From Pinguiococcus pyrenoidosus (taxonomy: Eukaryota; Sar; Pinguiophyceae; Pinguiochrysidales; Pinguiochrysidaceae), in the NCBI GenBank assembly GCA_019677205.1, contig JAAMXY010004171.1, positions 1 through 57,610 of the forward strand: a DNA stretch of 57,610 nucleotides. Direction: 5' to 3'. Each line of letters opens with the position of its first letter. Position 1 is the stretch's first letter. The notes under the pieces are model-generated. The model was given only the letters and a program-made list of their open reading frames with translations, was not told where the DNA came from and ran no database searches. Shown here in pieces: positions 41,018 to 52,024 of this stretch. The position numbers and the translations under genes are program-made.

Positions 41018-44000
41018 ATGAGACGCAACGCACGTGGGAAAGGTTCTCCGCGACGCGGACAGCGCGGGCGCCAACGAGGAGGACACACTGGGCCGAGACG
41101 ACCTCTCAGGGGTCTTGACCCAAATCGTCCCTTCTTCGATAGGCTCACTCAGAACAGCTCTGCTGACGTGAGGAACGTTGCCGAAGCCGCTAAGGTGCTG
41201 GAGTACTGCACCACCTTTGTCGAGCAGGAAGGCATGCATATGCTGCTCCAGAGGCTCCTGCTCCGCCAAAAGGAAAGCCACGGACGCGGGTTTCTTCTTC
41301 AAGTGCTCCAGTACCTCGGCGATGGCGTCGACGATGGCAGTCGTCGCTTGTACAATGCCTTCTTCGACCTCCTGAAGTTGTTGCAGCACCCCAAGCCGGC
41401 GTACAAGGTCGACGTGGAGACCGTCTTGCGGACCATCTTCGGACTTGGCTTCGTGTTCCGCACCTTGGTGGACACCCTACACCTCCTGACGCGGCCGAAG
41501 GCCGAGATTTTGCTCTGCACATCAGTTGCGCTGTGTATGGCAGACAGCGACGCGCGAAACGACGAGTCGATCAAGCGGATCGCGGAGCACCTAGCCACCG
41601 AGTATGAGCTTGGCCGACTTCGCGGCATTGTGCGGGGTGACTCCAACGATGTCACCCCTCAAAGTACTTTTAACCGGCACAGCAACGATCACGAGGACTT
41701 CCGGAGCATCATGATCCCGCCTTCCGTGGACGAGGTCACAACTTCGAACAGTCCACACTTGCCCGCGTTCCCAGAGGCTGGCGGTGTGGACGCGTATCTG
41801 GAGTATCATTTTCGCCTCCTGCGGGAAGACTTCATCGGCCCAATTCGAGATGCCTGGCAGGAACTGAATGAATCCTTCCGCGATGCCAGTGCCACGATCT
41901 TTCGGCCCGTCCGGGTGCTCAACTATGACGTTGATAAGGGATGTGTTCAAGTGAGTATGGGCATACCAGCCAGTCTGTGGCATCTGAAGGGCAAGAAGCC
42001 GGAGCAGCGCAAGGATTTCTGGGAGCAGCACACTCGTTGTCTTGCCCACGGCACGCTCGTTGGCCTCTTCGTGAAACCAAGAGATGAAGAAGGAAGTGCG
42101 CATCGAGCTCCTTCGTCCAGCTGGACCCCGGCGTACTTCGCCACCATCCAAGATCGAGACTCGGACAAGCTGAAGAAGGACTATCCTGAAGTCGGCATCA
42201 AGCTTAACAGCGTTTCGAGGCTGGGCAGCTTGCTGCATTCCTTCGGCGAGCGGAAATACGCGTCTCAGATGCCGGCGCCGGTCGATCTAGCATTGGTTCC
42301 GGTGTCCACGAGGTACTCGTCCATACTCCCGGTTCTGCAGCGGATACAGTCGATGGTGTCACTGCCCTTTGAACCCGAACTGGTATATGGAGAGAACCCC
42401 GAAGATACCGACGCCGCTTTGAGGTTGGAACGCAGCCAACATCGAATCAAGCTGTCACGGCCTCGCCAGGTTGTACGCGACTTCGACTCTGACGACGAGT
42501 ATGGGGTTGGGCAAGATCTGGACTACTTGTCGGCTCGCCTACCTGACCTGACTCGGGAGACAGTCCAACTCCCCGGCGCTGTGACCAAAAGATTGCTCGA
42601 GCTCGACGCGAGCCAGTTCGAAGCAGTACGGAAGGCGCTGCGTGAACGAGTTGCGCTGATCCAGGGCCCTCCGGGAACCGGGAAAACATACATTGGCGTG
42701 CTGCTCATCCTGATCTTTCTGACTGCTATGCCCGACGCGACGATTCTATGCCTTTGCTACACGAATCACGCCTTGGACAGCTTCTTGGAGAGCCTCCTCG
42801 ACTTTGGCGTCACCAAGATCATTCGCATCGGCAGGAGAAGCAAAAGTGAACGCCTTGAAGACTTCAACATCTCCAAGAAGGCCAAGAACTCCGATGGAGG
42901 GATTGCCGACGACGAATTCAAGCGGCGCTGGGCGTGTACCAAAGAGCGGCTTAAAGACTGCAAAGCGGACATCTTAGAGCTGGAGAGGGCAGTCAAGTCG
43001 AGCTTCGTGAATTGGGACCGGCTTGTGGCACCCTTCCTCAGACACGAGGACAACGACGCCTTCCGAGCCCTTTCTGTCGAAGCTGTGGACGAAGACGGCT
43101 TCCAACAAGTCGGCGGTGGAGGGCAGTCGATAAAGGCCAGCTATCTCTGGGATCGATGGCGCAAGGGAAAAGGACCAGGTCCGACGTTTGCCGAACGCGT
43201 GGACCATCCGCTTTGGCGTCTCACGCAGCCTGAACGACAACAGAAGATAAAGAAATGGGAGGAAACGCTTCGCAAGCCAATTGAGAAAGACCTTCAGCGT
43301 TGTGTTCAGGAAGTTGGTGGCTGCCAGGAGACCCTGAGATCGATGTGCCAGGACAAGCAGGTCCAGGCTCTGCGGAAGGCGCGGGTGATAGGGTGCACAA
43401 CTACAGGAGCGTCCATGTACCGCCAGACCCTGGACGAGGTCGGCGCAGAGATCGTCATCGTCGAGGAAGCGGCCGAGATATTTGAGGCCCACGTGATAGC
43501 TAGTCTGAGCCAAAGCTGCAAGCATTTGATACAAATCGGCGACCATCTACAGCTTCGACCAAAGGCAGACCACTATCCCTTGACAGTAGCCGCCGGCCGA
43601 GGCTACGCCGTGGATAGATCGTTGTTCGAGCGCCTTGCCCAGCTGCGGCCGCCGTCGTTGTTGAGAAGGCAGCATCGAATGCACCCTGCGATTGCAGCGA
43701 TCCCAAAAGCCCTCATGTATCCTTCCCTCGAGAATGCCGAAGCGACGTCGAATCGAGCGCCGCTTCGAGGGATCGCGGGGAATCGCCACACAGTCTTCTT
43801 CAATCACGATGTGCCTGAGGACGCTGCTCGAGCTGCCGACGGCGAAAACTCTCGATCAAAGACAAATGATCATGAAGTGGAGCTTACGGTGTGCATCGTG
43901 CGCTATCTGCTGCAGCAGGGCTACGCCGCGAGCGACCTAGTTGTTCTCACTCCGTATCTTGGTCAATTTGCTAAGCTGCGCGCAGCCCTTGCGGAACAGG

Positions 44001-46108
44001 AGGTCTCGACCATCGTCGCCGAGCAGGACGTAGACGACGCAAGGCGTCATCTGAAAGAGGGCTTTGCAATGGAAGCACTTGGTGGAAGAAGCGATAATCG
44101 CGACAACGACGCCGTACGCGTCGCAACAATTGACAACTATCAAGGTGAAGAAGCCAACGTTGTCGTCGCATCTCTCGTACGAAGCAACAGCTCGGGAAGC
44201 ATTGGCTTCCTCCGGGAGAAGGAAAGAGTCAACGTGTTGCTGTCACGCGCTCGCGAAGGCCAGATTCTCGTGGGGAATTTCAACACCTTGATGGAAGGCT
44301 CTCGAGGTCTTTGGAGGCGTGTTCTCGAAGCTACGAGGACTGAAGCGGGCATACCTTGCCAGAATTTCTTGGAGGTCTGCTGCAGCAATCATTTTAGAAG
44401 GACTCGACTGCGACAACCGGGGGACTTTGCAGAACTCTGTCTTGATGGCGGTTGTCACCAAGTCTGCGGAAAGCTTCTCGGTTGCGGCCATCTTTGTCGG
44501 AAGCGCTGCCACGTGGGCAGTTGCAGTTGTTCAGCACTTGTCGAGAAGCTGTGCCAAGGGTTCCACGGCGAGCATCATCATACCATTCTAGTGCCGTGTG
44601 GCTTCTCCGAACAGGCTGAGTGCGATCTGTGCACCAAGTTGATGAAACTGGAACAGCGACAAGAAGCTCAAAACGAGAAAGTCAGGAAGGCGAAGCTAGA
44701 GAACGAAAGGCTTCGAAGAGAGCTCGAGGAGAAAATCCGACTGGCTCGGGAAGAGTTGGAAAACAGTCGCGCATTGCAACAAGACAGGCTGGACAACCTT
44801 GAGCTCGAACATAAGATAGGGCTAATGGAAATCAACGCCAGCGTGCGTAGCAATGAAGACCTTCAAGACATAGCCCAACGCCGAGCAGAGCTGCACGAAG
44901 AGGCAGAAGAACGTAAGGAACAAGCCGTGCAAGAGCAAGCTCGTATAGTTCGAGGAGAAGAAGATAAACTTCAGCAGGAATTAGCCATGTTGGAGGAAAA
45001 ACAGAAGGACGAGGAACAACGCATGGCTGCAGATCTGCGGAAAAAGCTGAGTCGGCTTGAACAGGAAAAGAAGAAAGCCAAGGCACAGGTCGAAAAGATG
45101 AAGAACGAGCGCCGCAGGCGGTATCAAGAGCAGCTGGCGGCGAACGAGGCTGCGGAGGCAAAGATACGTGATGAGGCGGCCTCGCAGAAGGAAGAGCTGG
45201 CAGCTGCGGAAGCCCACGAGATCAGAAGGCTCTTGCAGGCTCGTGCCGTTCTGTTCGACGCGCAGCTGGAGAACCAGCGATGCCATGAAGAGGCCATGAA
45301 GAAGCTACATGAGACTGCCAAAGACTTAAGCTCCCGAAAGGACCAGGACTGCTGCATCTGTTTCGAGTCCTACACAGCTTTGGAGGGCTTCCGCTGTGAG
45401 AACGCCGAGCGGCATTTTACCTGTACGGATTGCTTCAGCCGGCACGTCTCCGAGGAAGCGGAAAAGCTCAAGCTCGACAACGCCAAGATCGGCTGTCCAC
45501 TCCTCCGTGTAGGTTTATGCGAGGCAGCAGAGCTCGAAGACTACGAGCTCTGCCGCTTCGTCACCACCGAGTGCTTCGTGAAGTACCGCGACGAGAAGCT
45601 CGCAATGATCGAACGTCGAATGCAGGCAGAGATGCAGCGAGAGGCCGACGCTCGGGTCGAAGAGGAGGTGGAGAGGCGCTTACAAATGACGGCCCTCCAG
45701 CGAGAGATTGAGGACCGGGCGAAGCACGTGCAGGAGGAGATCCTGACGTTGAAATGCCCACTGTGCCGGCACGCGTTCCTCGACTTCACCGGATGCTTTG
45801 CGCTAAAATGTAGATTTTGCCCTTGCGCTTTCTGTGCAGCGTGCCTGCAAGACTGCGGCGCTGATGCCCATCCACATGTTGCTAGATGCGCTGCAATGCG
45901 AGAAGCGGGGCTTAGGGACTACTTCGGATCTGAAGCGATGTTTGGGCAAATCCAGAAACTCCGGCGAGAACGGCTTCTCAGAGCTTACTTTGAGCAGCTT
46001 CAACGGCAGGAAGTCTATGCAGCGGTTCTGGAGGCCACGCATAATCAGCTCCGAGAGCTTGGGCTGAACGCGGTGGCTGAGGAGCTGCAGTTGAGGGTGA
46101 ATGCGTAG
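41018..46108 (+). CDS. ZNFX1-like SF1 helicase fused to NFX1-type zinc knuckle, coiled coil and RING/IBR-like module
   Basis: Intronless, 1,696 aa from the ATG at 41018. An Arg/Gly-rich N-terminus leads to a ZNFX1-type N-terminal region. The Upf1-like helicase core follows: GPPGTGKT (about 549), VIVEEAAEIFEAH (about 812; ZNFX1-style EEAA box), QIGDHLQLRP, and motifs DNYQGEEANVVVASL and ERVNVLLSRA (about 1040-1075). Next is a Cys/His cluster CLDGGCHQVCGKLLGCGHLCRKRC (NFX1-like, about 1140). A long Glu/Lys coiled coil fills about 1205-1440. The last 250 residues hold CCICFESY (about 1443) and CPLCRHAFLDFTGCFALKC...CAFCAACLQDC...DAHPHVARC (about 1580), a RING then IBR-like pair. It thus combines an RNA-binding helicase with a ubiquitin-ligase-like tail. 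ZNFX1 relatives act in RNA surveillance and antiviral or small-RNA pathways. Confidence 0.87.
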   Translation: MRRNARGKGSPRRGQRGRQRGGHTGPRRPLRGLDPNRPFFDRLTQNSSADVRNVAEAAKVLEYCTTFVEQEGMHMLLQRLLLRQKESHGRGFLLQVLQYLGDGVDDGSRRLYNAFFDLLKLLQHPKPAYKVDVETVLRTIFGLGFVFRTLVDTLHLLTRPKAEILLCTSVALCMADSDARNDESIKRIAEHLATEYELGRLRGIVRGDSNDVTPQSTFNRHSNDHEDFRSIMIPPSVDEVTTSNSPHLPAFPEAGGVDAYLEYHFRLLREDFIGPIRDAWQELNESFRDASATIFRPVRVLNYDVDKGCVQVSMGIPASLWHLKGKKPEQRKDFWEQHTRCLAHGTLVGLFVKPRDEEGSAHRAPSSSWTPAYFATIQDRDSDKLKKDYPEVGIKLNSVSRLGSLLHSFGERKYASQMPAPVDLALVPVSTRYSSILPVLQRIQSMVSLPFEPELVYGENPEDTDAALRLERSQHRIKLSRPRQVVRDFDSDDEYGVGQDLDYLSARLPDLTRETVQLPGAVTKRLLELDASQFEAVRKALRERVALIQGPPGTGKTYIGVLLILIFLTAMPDATILCLCYTNHALDSFLESLLDFGVTKIIRIGRRSKSERLEDFNISKKAKNSDGGIADDEFKRRWACTKERLKDCKADILELERAVKSSFVNWDRLVAPFLRHEDNDAFRALSVEAVDEDGFQQVGGGGQSIKASYLWDRWRKGKGPGPTFAERVDHPLWRLTQPERQQKIKKWEETLRKPIEKDLQRCVQEVGGCQETLRSMCQDKQVQALRKARVIGCTTTGASMYRQTLDEVGAEIVIVEEAAEIFEAHVIASLSQSCKHLIQIGDHLQLRPKADHYPLTVAAGRGYAVDRSLFERLAQLRPPSLLRRQHRMHPAIAAIPKALMYPSLENAEATSNRAPLRGIAGNRHTVFFNHDVPEDAARAADGENSRSKTNDHEVELTVCIVRYLLQQGYAASDLVVLTPYLGQFAKLRAALAEQEVSTIVAEQDVDDARRHLKEGFAMEALGGRSDNRDNDAVRVATIDNYQGEEANVVVASLVRSNSSGSIGFLREKERVNVLLSRAREGQILVGNFNTLMEGSRGLWRRVLEATRTEAGIPCQNFLEVCCSNHFRRTRLRQPGDFAELCLDGGCHQVCGKLLGCGHLCRKRCHVGSCSCSALVEKLCQGFHGEHHHTILVPCGFSEQAECDLCTKLMKLEQRQEAQNEKVRKAKLENERLRRELEEKIRLAREELENSRALQQDRLDNLELEHKIGLMEINASVRSNEDLQDIAQRRAELHEEAEERKEQAVQEQARIVRGEEDKLQQELAMLEEKQKDEEQRMAADLRKKLSRLEQEKKKAKAQVEKMKNERRRRYQEQLAANEAAEAKIRDEAASQKEELAAAEAHEIRRLLQARAVLFDAQLENQRCHEEAMKKLHETAKDLSSRKDQDCCICFESYTALEGFRCENAERHFTCTDCFSRHVSEEAEKLKLDNAKIGCPLLRVGLCEAAELEDYELCRFVTTECFVKYRDEKLAMIERRMQAEMQREADARVEEEVERRLQMTALQREIEDRAKHVQEEILTLKCPLCRHAFLDFTGCFALKCRFCPCAFCAACLQDCGADAHPHVARCAAMREAGLRDYFGSEAMFGQIQKLRRERLLRAYFEQLQRQEVYAAVLEATHNQLRELGLNAVAEELQLRVNA

Positions 46109-46615
46109 GCGGTTGTTCTGTTTAACAAGGCTGAAGGCGGAGCCGAGCTTTGCATCGGCGCTGCAAAGCGTGATTTCTCGTACTAGCATATCGATGCATG
46201 TGAACGGAGTGTTTCGTTCGTTGAGCAGCGGGAACGAAGGAGTACTAGCAATGCCCAAGCGGCATCTTCTCCAGGGGTGTGTTTTTTTTTTGTGGTTTGG
46301 GAAGGGAGGCTTAGGTTCGCGGGTCGGCAGAAAGCAAGCATTCCGGGGATGTATGTCTTCCTCAGAGTCCGCCACTGTTGCTGGTGCGGAACAGTGCCCC
46401 AAACAGTCTCAACGCTCTCCGCCGTCCCCTGCCGTTCATCTGACATATCATCTTGCGTGTTCCCGCTCAGCATCCTATGAGAAGCCATCTTTGTGGCCGC
46501 CGCGGCGCCATCGGTCGCAAGAATTCTGGCCGGGGCCGCTCTTTGTGGATCTCGTCGGAGGCCCTTCACACGGGCACGCCATCGCCAGCACCTTCGCGGC
46601 GCTCTCGCGCTGGAG
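46109..46615. other. Intergenic region upstream of the ABCG gene
   Basis: About 500 bp including a run of 11 T's at about 46281. No gene is supported; open frames crossing it are probably untranslated leader of the ABCG gene. Confidence 0.45.
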
Positions 46616-49438
46616 ATGGACGACGAGAGGCAGAGGAGCCAGCGTCGCGGGCTGTTGGACGACGACTTCTTGGCGGCGGGCGCAGCGGATGCATCGGAAT
46701 CTTCCGCTCGGGCGAGGCTCGGAACGAGCTTCTCAGGTAGGTTTCGCCGGCTTTTCGGGCTTCGCGGCCGCTGCCAACACCTGCGCGGGCGGTGCAGGGC
46801 CGTCGGATGACTACCGCGCGCTGTACGACTCCCACGTGGACGAGGAGGAGCTCGACGGCGGCGCGGAGCGCGTGGATCTCGCCACGAGACACCTGAGCTT
46901 CAGCGTGCTCGTCAAGGCCCCCAACGACAGGCGATGGCTGTGCCAGAAGCGCGTGGAGAAGACGCTGCTGAGGCCCGTGGAGCTCAACCTCCGCGCCGGG
47001 GAGTTCGTGGCCCTCATGGGCCCCAGTGGCGCCGGCAAGACCACGCTGCTCAACGTGTTGGCTGCGCGCAATCACAGCACGGGGATCGTGAGGTATGCAG
47101 GGCACGGCAATGGAAAGCATGCTGGAGCTGAAAGGGGTGACTCGCTCCGCTGCGTCGGCATCCAAGGGGCGACATCCTGGTCAACGGCGAGGCGATGCCG
47201 CCGAATTTCAAGCGCATGAGCTGCTTCATTCCACAAGACGACGTGCTCCTTTCCGGCTTGACGCCGCGGGAGACGCTGCATTACGCAGCGCGCCTCAAGC
47301 TCACCGGGTCCGTGGAGAAGACCGACAAGCGCGTGAATGAGATACTGCGCGACCTTCGCCTCGAGGAGTGTGCAGACACGCTGGTTGGCAACGTCGACAA
47401 GAAGGGCATCTCTGGGTACGTCTACGGAGTCTCAGCCACCCCCATGACGCACTGCTCACCAGCGCTCATGGCGGCCTTGACGCCTTCTGCAGAGGGCAAA
47501 GGAAGCGAACCTCGATTGGACTCGAACTGATCACGAATCCTTCGTTGGTCTTCGTTGACGAGGCAACGTCAGGTTCGTGCGCGTTGCCGGAGGCAGCTGT
47601 TCCCCCCCTCTCCCTTCTGTTCTCTTTTGAGAGGCAGACTCAGACCGCAACACCCCCATGATAGGCCTGGATTCGAAAATGGCGGAGGACGTGGTGCAGA
47701 TCCTCGCGCATCTCGCCATGAACGACCGGCTCGTGATCTGCACGATTCACCAACCGAGCATCCGGATCTTCCGCATGTTTCAGCGATGCATTCTCCTTGC
47801 CAAGGGCAGAGTGGTGTACGACGGCCGGGTCGACCAGGCGGAAGAGCACTTCCGGTTGGAGCACGGCCTGACCATCGACGCTGGAGACAACGCAGCAGAT
47901 GCGTATATGCGGTGGCTGCAGGACGATGACATCCTGGAGCAGATCTTCCAGCACGACGCGGCTCAGCCCGCGAATGACGCAAGCGACCTGTCCGCACGGG
48001 GCAGCTTCTCCGGCACGGAGATGACGTCGCGCCAGTCGGCAGGCGAGGCCGCGGCGTCCAAGTCCACCGCTTCCCTCTTCAAGATGGATCACGAATGGAG
48101 ATACCCGCGCGGCAGGTTTGAGCAGACGATCATTCTCACGCGGCGGTCGTTCTTGGACGTGACCAAGGACCCGGCCAAGTTCCTCCGAGGCATCGTGTTC
48201 CGCTGCACAATTGGTTTTTTAGTGGGGACCGTCTGGTTTGGGCAGGTGAGTGCTTCCTCGCAAACCAACCCCCCCGGCTCGGCGAAAACTGATTTGATGA
48301 GCTCCGCAGGCCGGGGATACGCTCGAGGCGACGACAGCTGTCGAGTCGGTTTTCTTCATTTCGACGTTCAACGTGATTCAGGACACGCTGGTCAACACCC
48401 TCTTGACGGTTCCGCTGCTGAGGTGAGGAGGGCTCAAGTGCCGCGCATCCACACTGCCGCACCAGTCGTCAGCTCCGTGTCGCATTCCCAACGCAGGAGC
48501 CTGATTCTTCGAGAGTATCACAACGGCATGTACTGCCTGCCAGCGTGGTACCTATCAAACGCCATCGTGACCCATGTGACGCAGCTCGTCATTAGCGTTG
48601 TCTTCGGGTACGTCCGCCATACGCCCGCCAGCAAATCCCATGCTTGAAAGACACGATCACTGCGGCATAGCAGATCTTCCGCTGCTCTGCTCCTTGGGCT
48701 CTTGCTCGAATTTTCTCTGACTCGTTTCATCTTGTTCCCTTTCGCCCCCTCCCCCCCCAGCCTGCCCTTGTATCTTCTGGTGGGACTGAGGTTGACGCCC
48801 TGGAATCTGGGAATCTACATGGCAGTCCTGATCATCGAATCGTGGATTGCGTACGGCATTGGGCTCACCGTGGGGGCCTTCTCCGCGGATCTGCTCGAGG
48901 TAAGAGGGTGGGTCGCCACAGTGCTCTTTCGCTTCGCTTCGACGATGACGATTGACGCGCCGCAGGCACAAAGCCTGGCCGCGCCGGTGCTCGTTCCTCT
49001 GATCCTCTTCGCCGGGTTCCTCCTCCCCTATGAGACGATACCCTCGTATTTCAGACCGTTCTACTGGGCGAGCTTCCTGCAGTACGGCCTCTCGATCCTT
49101 CAGGTAGGCACCGGAAGCTGATGTCGCTCCAGGCGAACTCCGGATGTGTTGACGGGTTGATAGATACACGATATCCTGACATGCTCCCGTACGTACCCGT
49201 GACGTCACCTCAGATCAATGAGTATGAGGGCAAGGTGTTCACCGATTGCAGGGCGGATGAGGCTCCTGAGGTCTGCCAGCCATTCGTGGATTGCCCAGAG
49301 ACGGGAGAGGAGTTCCTGGAAACACGCAACAACGACACGTCGAACCTCGGCAGGAACTTTGCGATCCTCGCTGGCATGCATATTGCGTTCATGATAGCGA
49401 CATACTACGCCTTCCGGTATCGAATCCGGAGCTTGTAG
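46616..49438 (+). CDS. ABCG (White)-type half-transporter
   Basis: Ten exons give 683 aa: 46616-46736, 46798-47092, 47167-47415, 47493-47572, 47665-48245, 48310-48422, 48497-48607, 48761-48899, 48966-49103 and 49214-49438; phases close exactly. The nucleotide-binding domain leads, as in ABCG: Walker A GPSGAGKTT (about 115), IPQDDVLLSGLTPRETL (Q-loop region), signature ISGGQRKR, Walker B LVFVDEATSG and TIHQPS (H-loop). Then come a Ser-rich linker and six membrane segments, ending in INEYEGK...CPETGEEFLE and the last helix FAILAGMHIAFMIATYYAF. It would work as a dimer exporting lipids, sterols or other hydrophobic substrates; the substrate is unknown. The last intron was chosen as 110 nt ending ACCTCAG, as the shorter 29-nt alternative would break family alignment. 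Confidence 0.9.
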
Positions 49439-50020
49439 TGCGCGGACGCCTCTGCGGACGTCTTGCGCGCCCGTCCGCCTACTTCAGGCGGGACCGCCAA
49501 GATGAAAAATGAACCATGCTTTTAGCGTCGTCTGAAGCGTTTACGCGATTCAGCAGAAGACATCTACGAGCCACGACAGATCTCAGTGTGGGAGGTCAGT
49601 GTAGCACACGCAAGCGCTGAGCAGTCCCCTACTAGCTAGAGGTTCTGATCACGCGGGCATCCCCCGATCCGCACCCACACCACGCGGTGTCCGCACGTCC
49701 ACCCCCGGCTGCGCCGTACGGTCCGCCGTCTCTGTACAGGTCCAGATTCGCTGCTTGAAGTACCAATAATCCTCTGGCAACCCAGCGCCTGTATTGAAGG
49801 GCCACATCTGAACTACGTTTCAACTGGAGGCGGCGGTGGCGGCACGGGGATGGAGTCTGGACTCGCCGACGGAGGGGGTGGAGGCGGCACGAAGGACACC
49901 TGCTGCTCTCCAGACGCAGGTTGCGCCACCGCTTCCGCATCGCTCTGCATTGACCTGCATTTGCGAGGCAACGACCAGGTCTGTTAGGGGCCTGCTCTCT
50001 TCGGGCTTCATCGCTTGGTC
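49439..50020. other. Intergenic region between convergent genes
   Basis: About 580 bp between the ABCG and RhoGEF 3' ends, with no recognisable element. A 130-codon frame on the minus strand here is not supported. Confidence 0.45.
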
Positions 50021-52024
50021 TCATGGCTGGTCATCGTACCCTCTCCGTCCCTGACTGCTATCGCCCTCTTCCTCCTCCGGATAAAAAATGCGCTCTTGGA
50101 TGGGGACTCCCGGCGCGGACACGTGCTTCTTCGCCTGGCCGTTCAAAGCCAGCGGGGGGGAGCGCCTCTCATCCATGCTGATCACGTTGCGTCGGCGGCC
50201 AATGCCGCCCACGAGCGCCGCTCCGCCGGCTTTGGGCACCCGTCGCACCATGGTGAAGGTCAGGACGTCGCCGATCGCGACGCTGGTAAGGACATTCTTG
50301 ATCTCGGCTGGGGTCCTGACGCGCGTCCCATTCAAGCTGACGATGAGATCCCAGCGCTTCGCACCCGCCTGCGACAGGCTGCAGCCGGCGCTCAGCTCGG
50401 CAATGAGCACCCCGGTGATGCTGTGCTCCGTGGACGTCACGAGGTTGAGCCCCAACGAGCCGTCCGGCCTCCTAATCTTCATGCTGAACTCGTTGGAGAG
50501 CTCGTAGTCCTCGTTCAGGCGATCCCCGCCGGCGCTGGACGCGAGGAAATCGCGCTGGGCGACCGCCTGACTCTGCGCGTGCTGGTGCCCGTGGGCGTGG
50601 CTGGCGGCCCGAGGGGGAGCCGGCGTGGGCAGCGAGTTCCGCCGCCCGTGGGTCATGACGGATCCTCGGCGGCTCTCAGACGGCGCCGCCGCGTTCTGGT
50701 CGTGGTCGTCGTCGCAGAAGTACGTCTCGAGCTTGAGACTCTCGTCGCTGGCCACCTCGGTCAACGTGCGGCCCTCGATCTTGATGCCCTGGCGGACGTA
50801 GTGGCCGTCGCGAGCCAGGTAGACGCAGAAGTACAAGTAGTCGCCGCCGAAGCCGGCGCCGCCCGAGTTGGAGTTGAACGAGCTGGTGATGCTCGACGCG
50901 TGCGAGTGGCTGTGGCCCATGTTGGAGCCGCTGGAGTTCATGCGCTCTCGCATCGCGAGGCTCAGTTGGCTCGTGCCTCCGTCGGCGTCGGCGTCGCCAC
51001 CCTTTAGCTCTCGCTGCAGGTCGCGGATCTCGCTGACCCACTCGGTGGCCTCTCCGGTGCTCTCGGCAAAGGCGATGAAGCTCTTCTCCGGCGCCAGGAC
51101 GGCGAAGGCGGCGCTCTCCGTGGTGGGGATGCCCTTGTCGCAGATCGCGACGGAGACCAGCTCGAGCCAGTGGTTCACCTTCCAGGTGCCGGGCCCGCGC
51201 GACAGCGTGAGCGTGCGGAAGGCGCTCTCCTGCGTGCCGTAGATGAGCAGGTCGTTGAAGAGGACGAAGCGGAACTTCTTGGGCCCTCTGCGGCTGATCT
51301 TGCTCAGGCTGCCCTCCTTGACGAAGAGGCGGCTGGGAGTCACGAGCTCGGGCACGCCGAACTCCTGCGCGATCTGCAGCACGCGCATGCGCGCCTCCGA
51401 CGCGTTCACCTGCGTGTTGACGCTCTGCGTGGAGTCGGAGATCTTGTCCAGCGTCTCCTTGATGAGGTTGACCTCCATCTCGTTGCTCTCCGACGTGGAC
51501 TTGAGCACCTGCTGCAGCAGCAGGCGGTAGCGCGGCATCCGCTGCACGGGCTGGATGAGGAAGTCGGCCAGCATGCGCGACTTGCAGGACGCCTGCAGCT
51601 CGCAGGCGCGGATGAACGCGGCCACCTGCGGGTTCTGCTTGAGGCGCGCGAGCACCCGCGCGGAGTTGTCGTAGTTGTTGATGTACACGGAGTACATCTT
51701 GAAGAACTGCGCGTACTGGCTCATGGTCTGCACGGTCTTCAGCACGCGCTCGTGGGACTCGCAGGTCACGTGCTTCTCCAGGTCGGCCAGGAACTGCTGG
51801 TTGCAGGCCAGCACGGTCTTGATGTTCGCGAAGACCGCGGACAGGTCCTCCGGGCTCACGCGCGTGCTGCCGGGCATGTCGGCCAGCTCCTTGCTGTAGA
51901 TCTCCATGGGGATGAGAAACGTGTTCACGATGATGTCCACCGCCTCCACATACGTCTTCTCCGTGGTGTAGATCTCGTCCACCGCGCGCGCCCGCTGGCG
52001 CTCTCGCTTCTCGTCCTCAGCCAT
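50021..52024 (-). CDS. RhoGEF with DH, PH and PDZ domains
   Basis: Intronless, 667 aa. A DH domain occupies about residues 10-210 (VDEIYTTEKTYVEAVDIIV, LIQPVQRMPRYRLLLQQVLK, the alpha5-6 core of Dbl GEFs). A PH domain follows at about 220-340 (VKEGSLSKISRRGPKKFRFVLFNDLLIYG, FIAFAESTGEATEWVSEI). A Ser/Asn/His-rich spacer leads to a stretch with YFCVYLARDG. A PDZ domain lies at about 515-595 (GSLGLNLVT, TGVLIAELSAGCSLSQAGAKRWDLIVSLNG). The DH-PH pair exchanges GDP for GTP on Rho/Rac-type GTPases. The PDZ may bind a membrane partner, probably linking actin or trafficking signals. The start is the first ATG. It is flanked 5' by about 1.6 kb without genes. Confidence 0.9.
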   Translation of the reverse strand: MAEDEKRERQRARAVDEIYTTEKTYVEAVDIIVNTFLIPMEIYSKELADMPGSTRVSPEDLSAVFANIKTVLACNQQFLADLEKHVTCESHERVLKTVQTMSQYAQFFKMYSVYINNYDNSARVLARLKQNPQVAAFIRACELQASCKSRMLADFLIQPVQRMPRYRLLLQQVLKSTSESNEMEVNLIKETLDKISDSTQSVNTQVNASEARMRVLQIAQEFGVPELVTPSRLFVKEGSLSKISRRGPKKFRFVLFNDLLIYGTQESAFRTLTLSRGPGTWKVNHWLELVSVAICDKGIPTTESAAFAVLAPEKSFIAFAESTGEATEWVSEIRDLQRELKGGDADADGGTSQLSLAMRERMNSSGSNMGHSHSHASSITSSFNSNSGGAGFGGDYLYFCVYLARDGHYVRQGIKIEGRTLTEVASDESLKLETYFCDDDHDQNAAAPSESRRGSVMTHGRRNSLPTPAPPRAASHAHGHQHAQSQAVAQRDFLASSAGGDRLNEDYELSNEFSMKIRRPDGSLGLNLVTSTEHSITGVLIAELSAGCSLSQAGAKRWDLIVSLNGTRVRTPAEIKNVLTSVAIGDVLTFTMVRRVPKAGGAALVGGIGRRRNVISMDERRSPPLALNGQAKKHVSAPGVPIQERIFYPEEEEGDSSQGRRGYDDQP

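Noticed and set aside
49104-49132. 29-nt intron in the ABCG gene
   Set aside because: Too short for usual splicing. An acceptor at 49212-49213 gives a 110-nt intron and restores the INEYEG segment expected in ABCG proteins.
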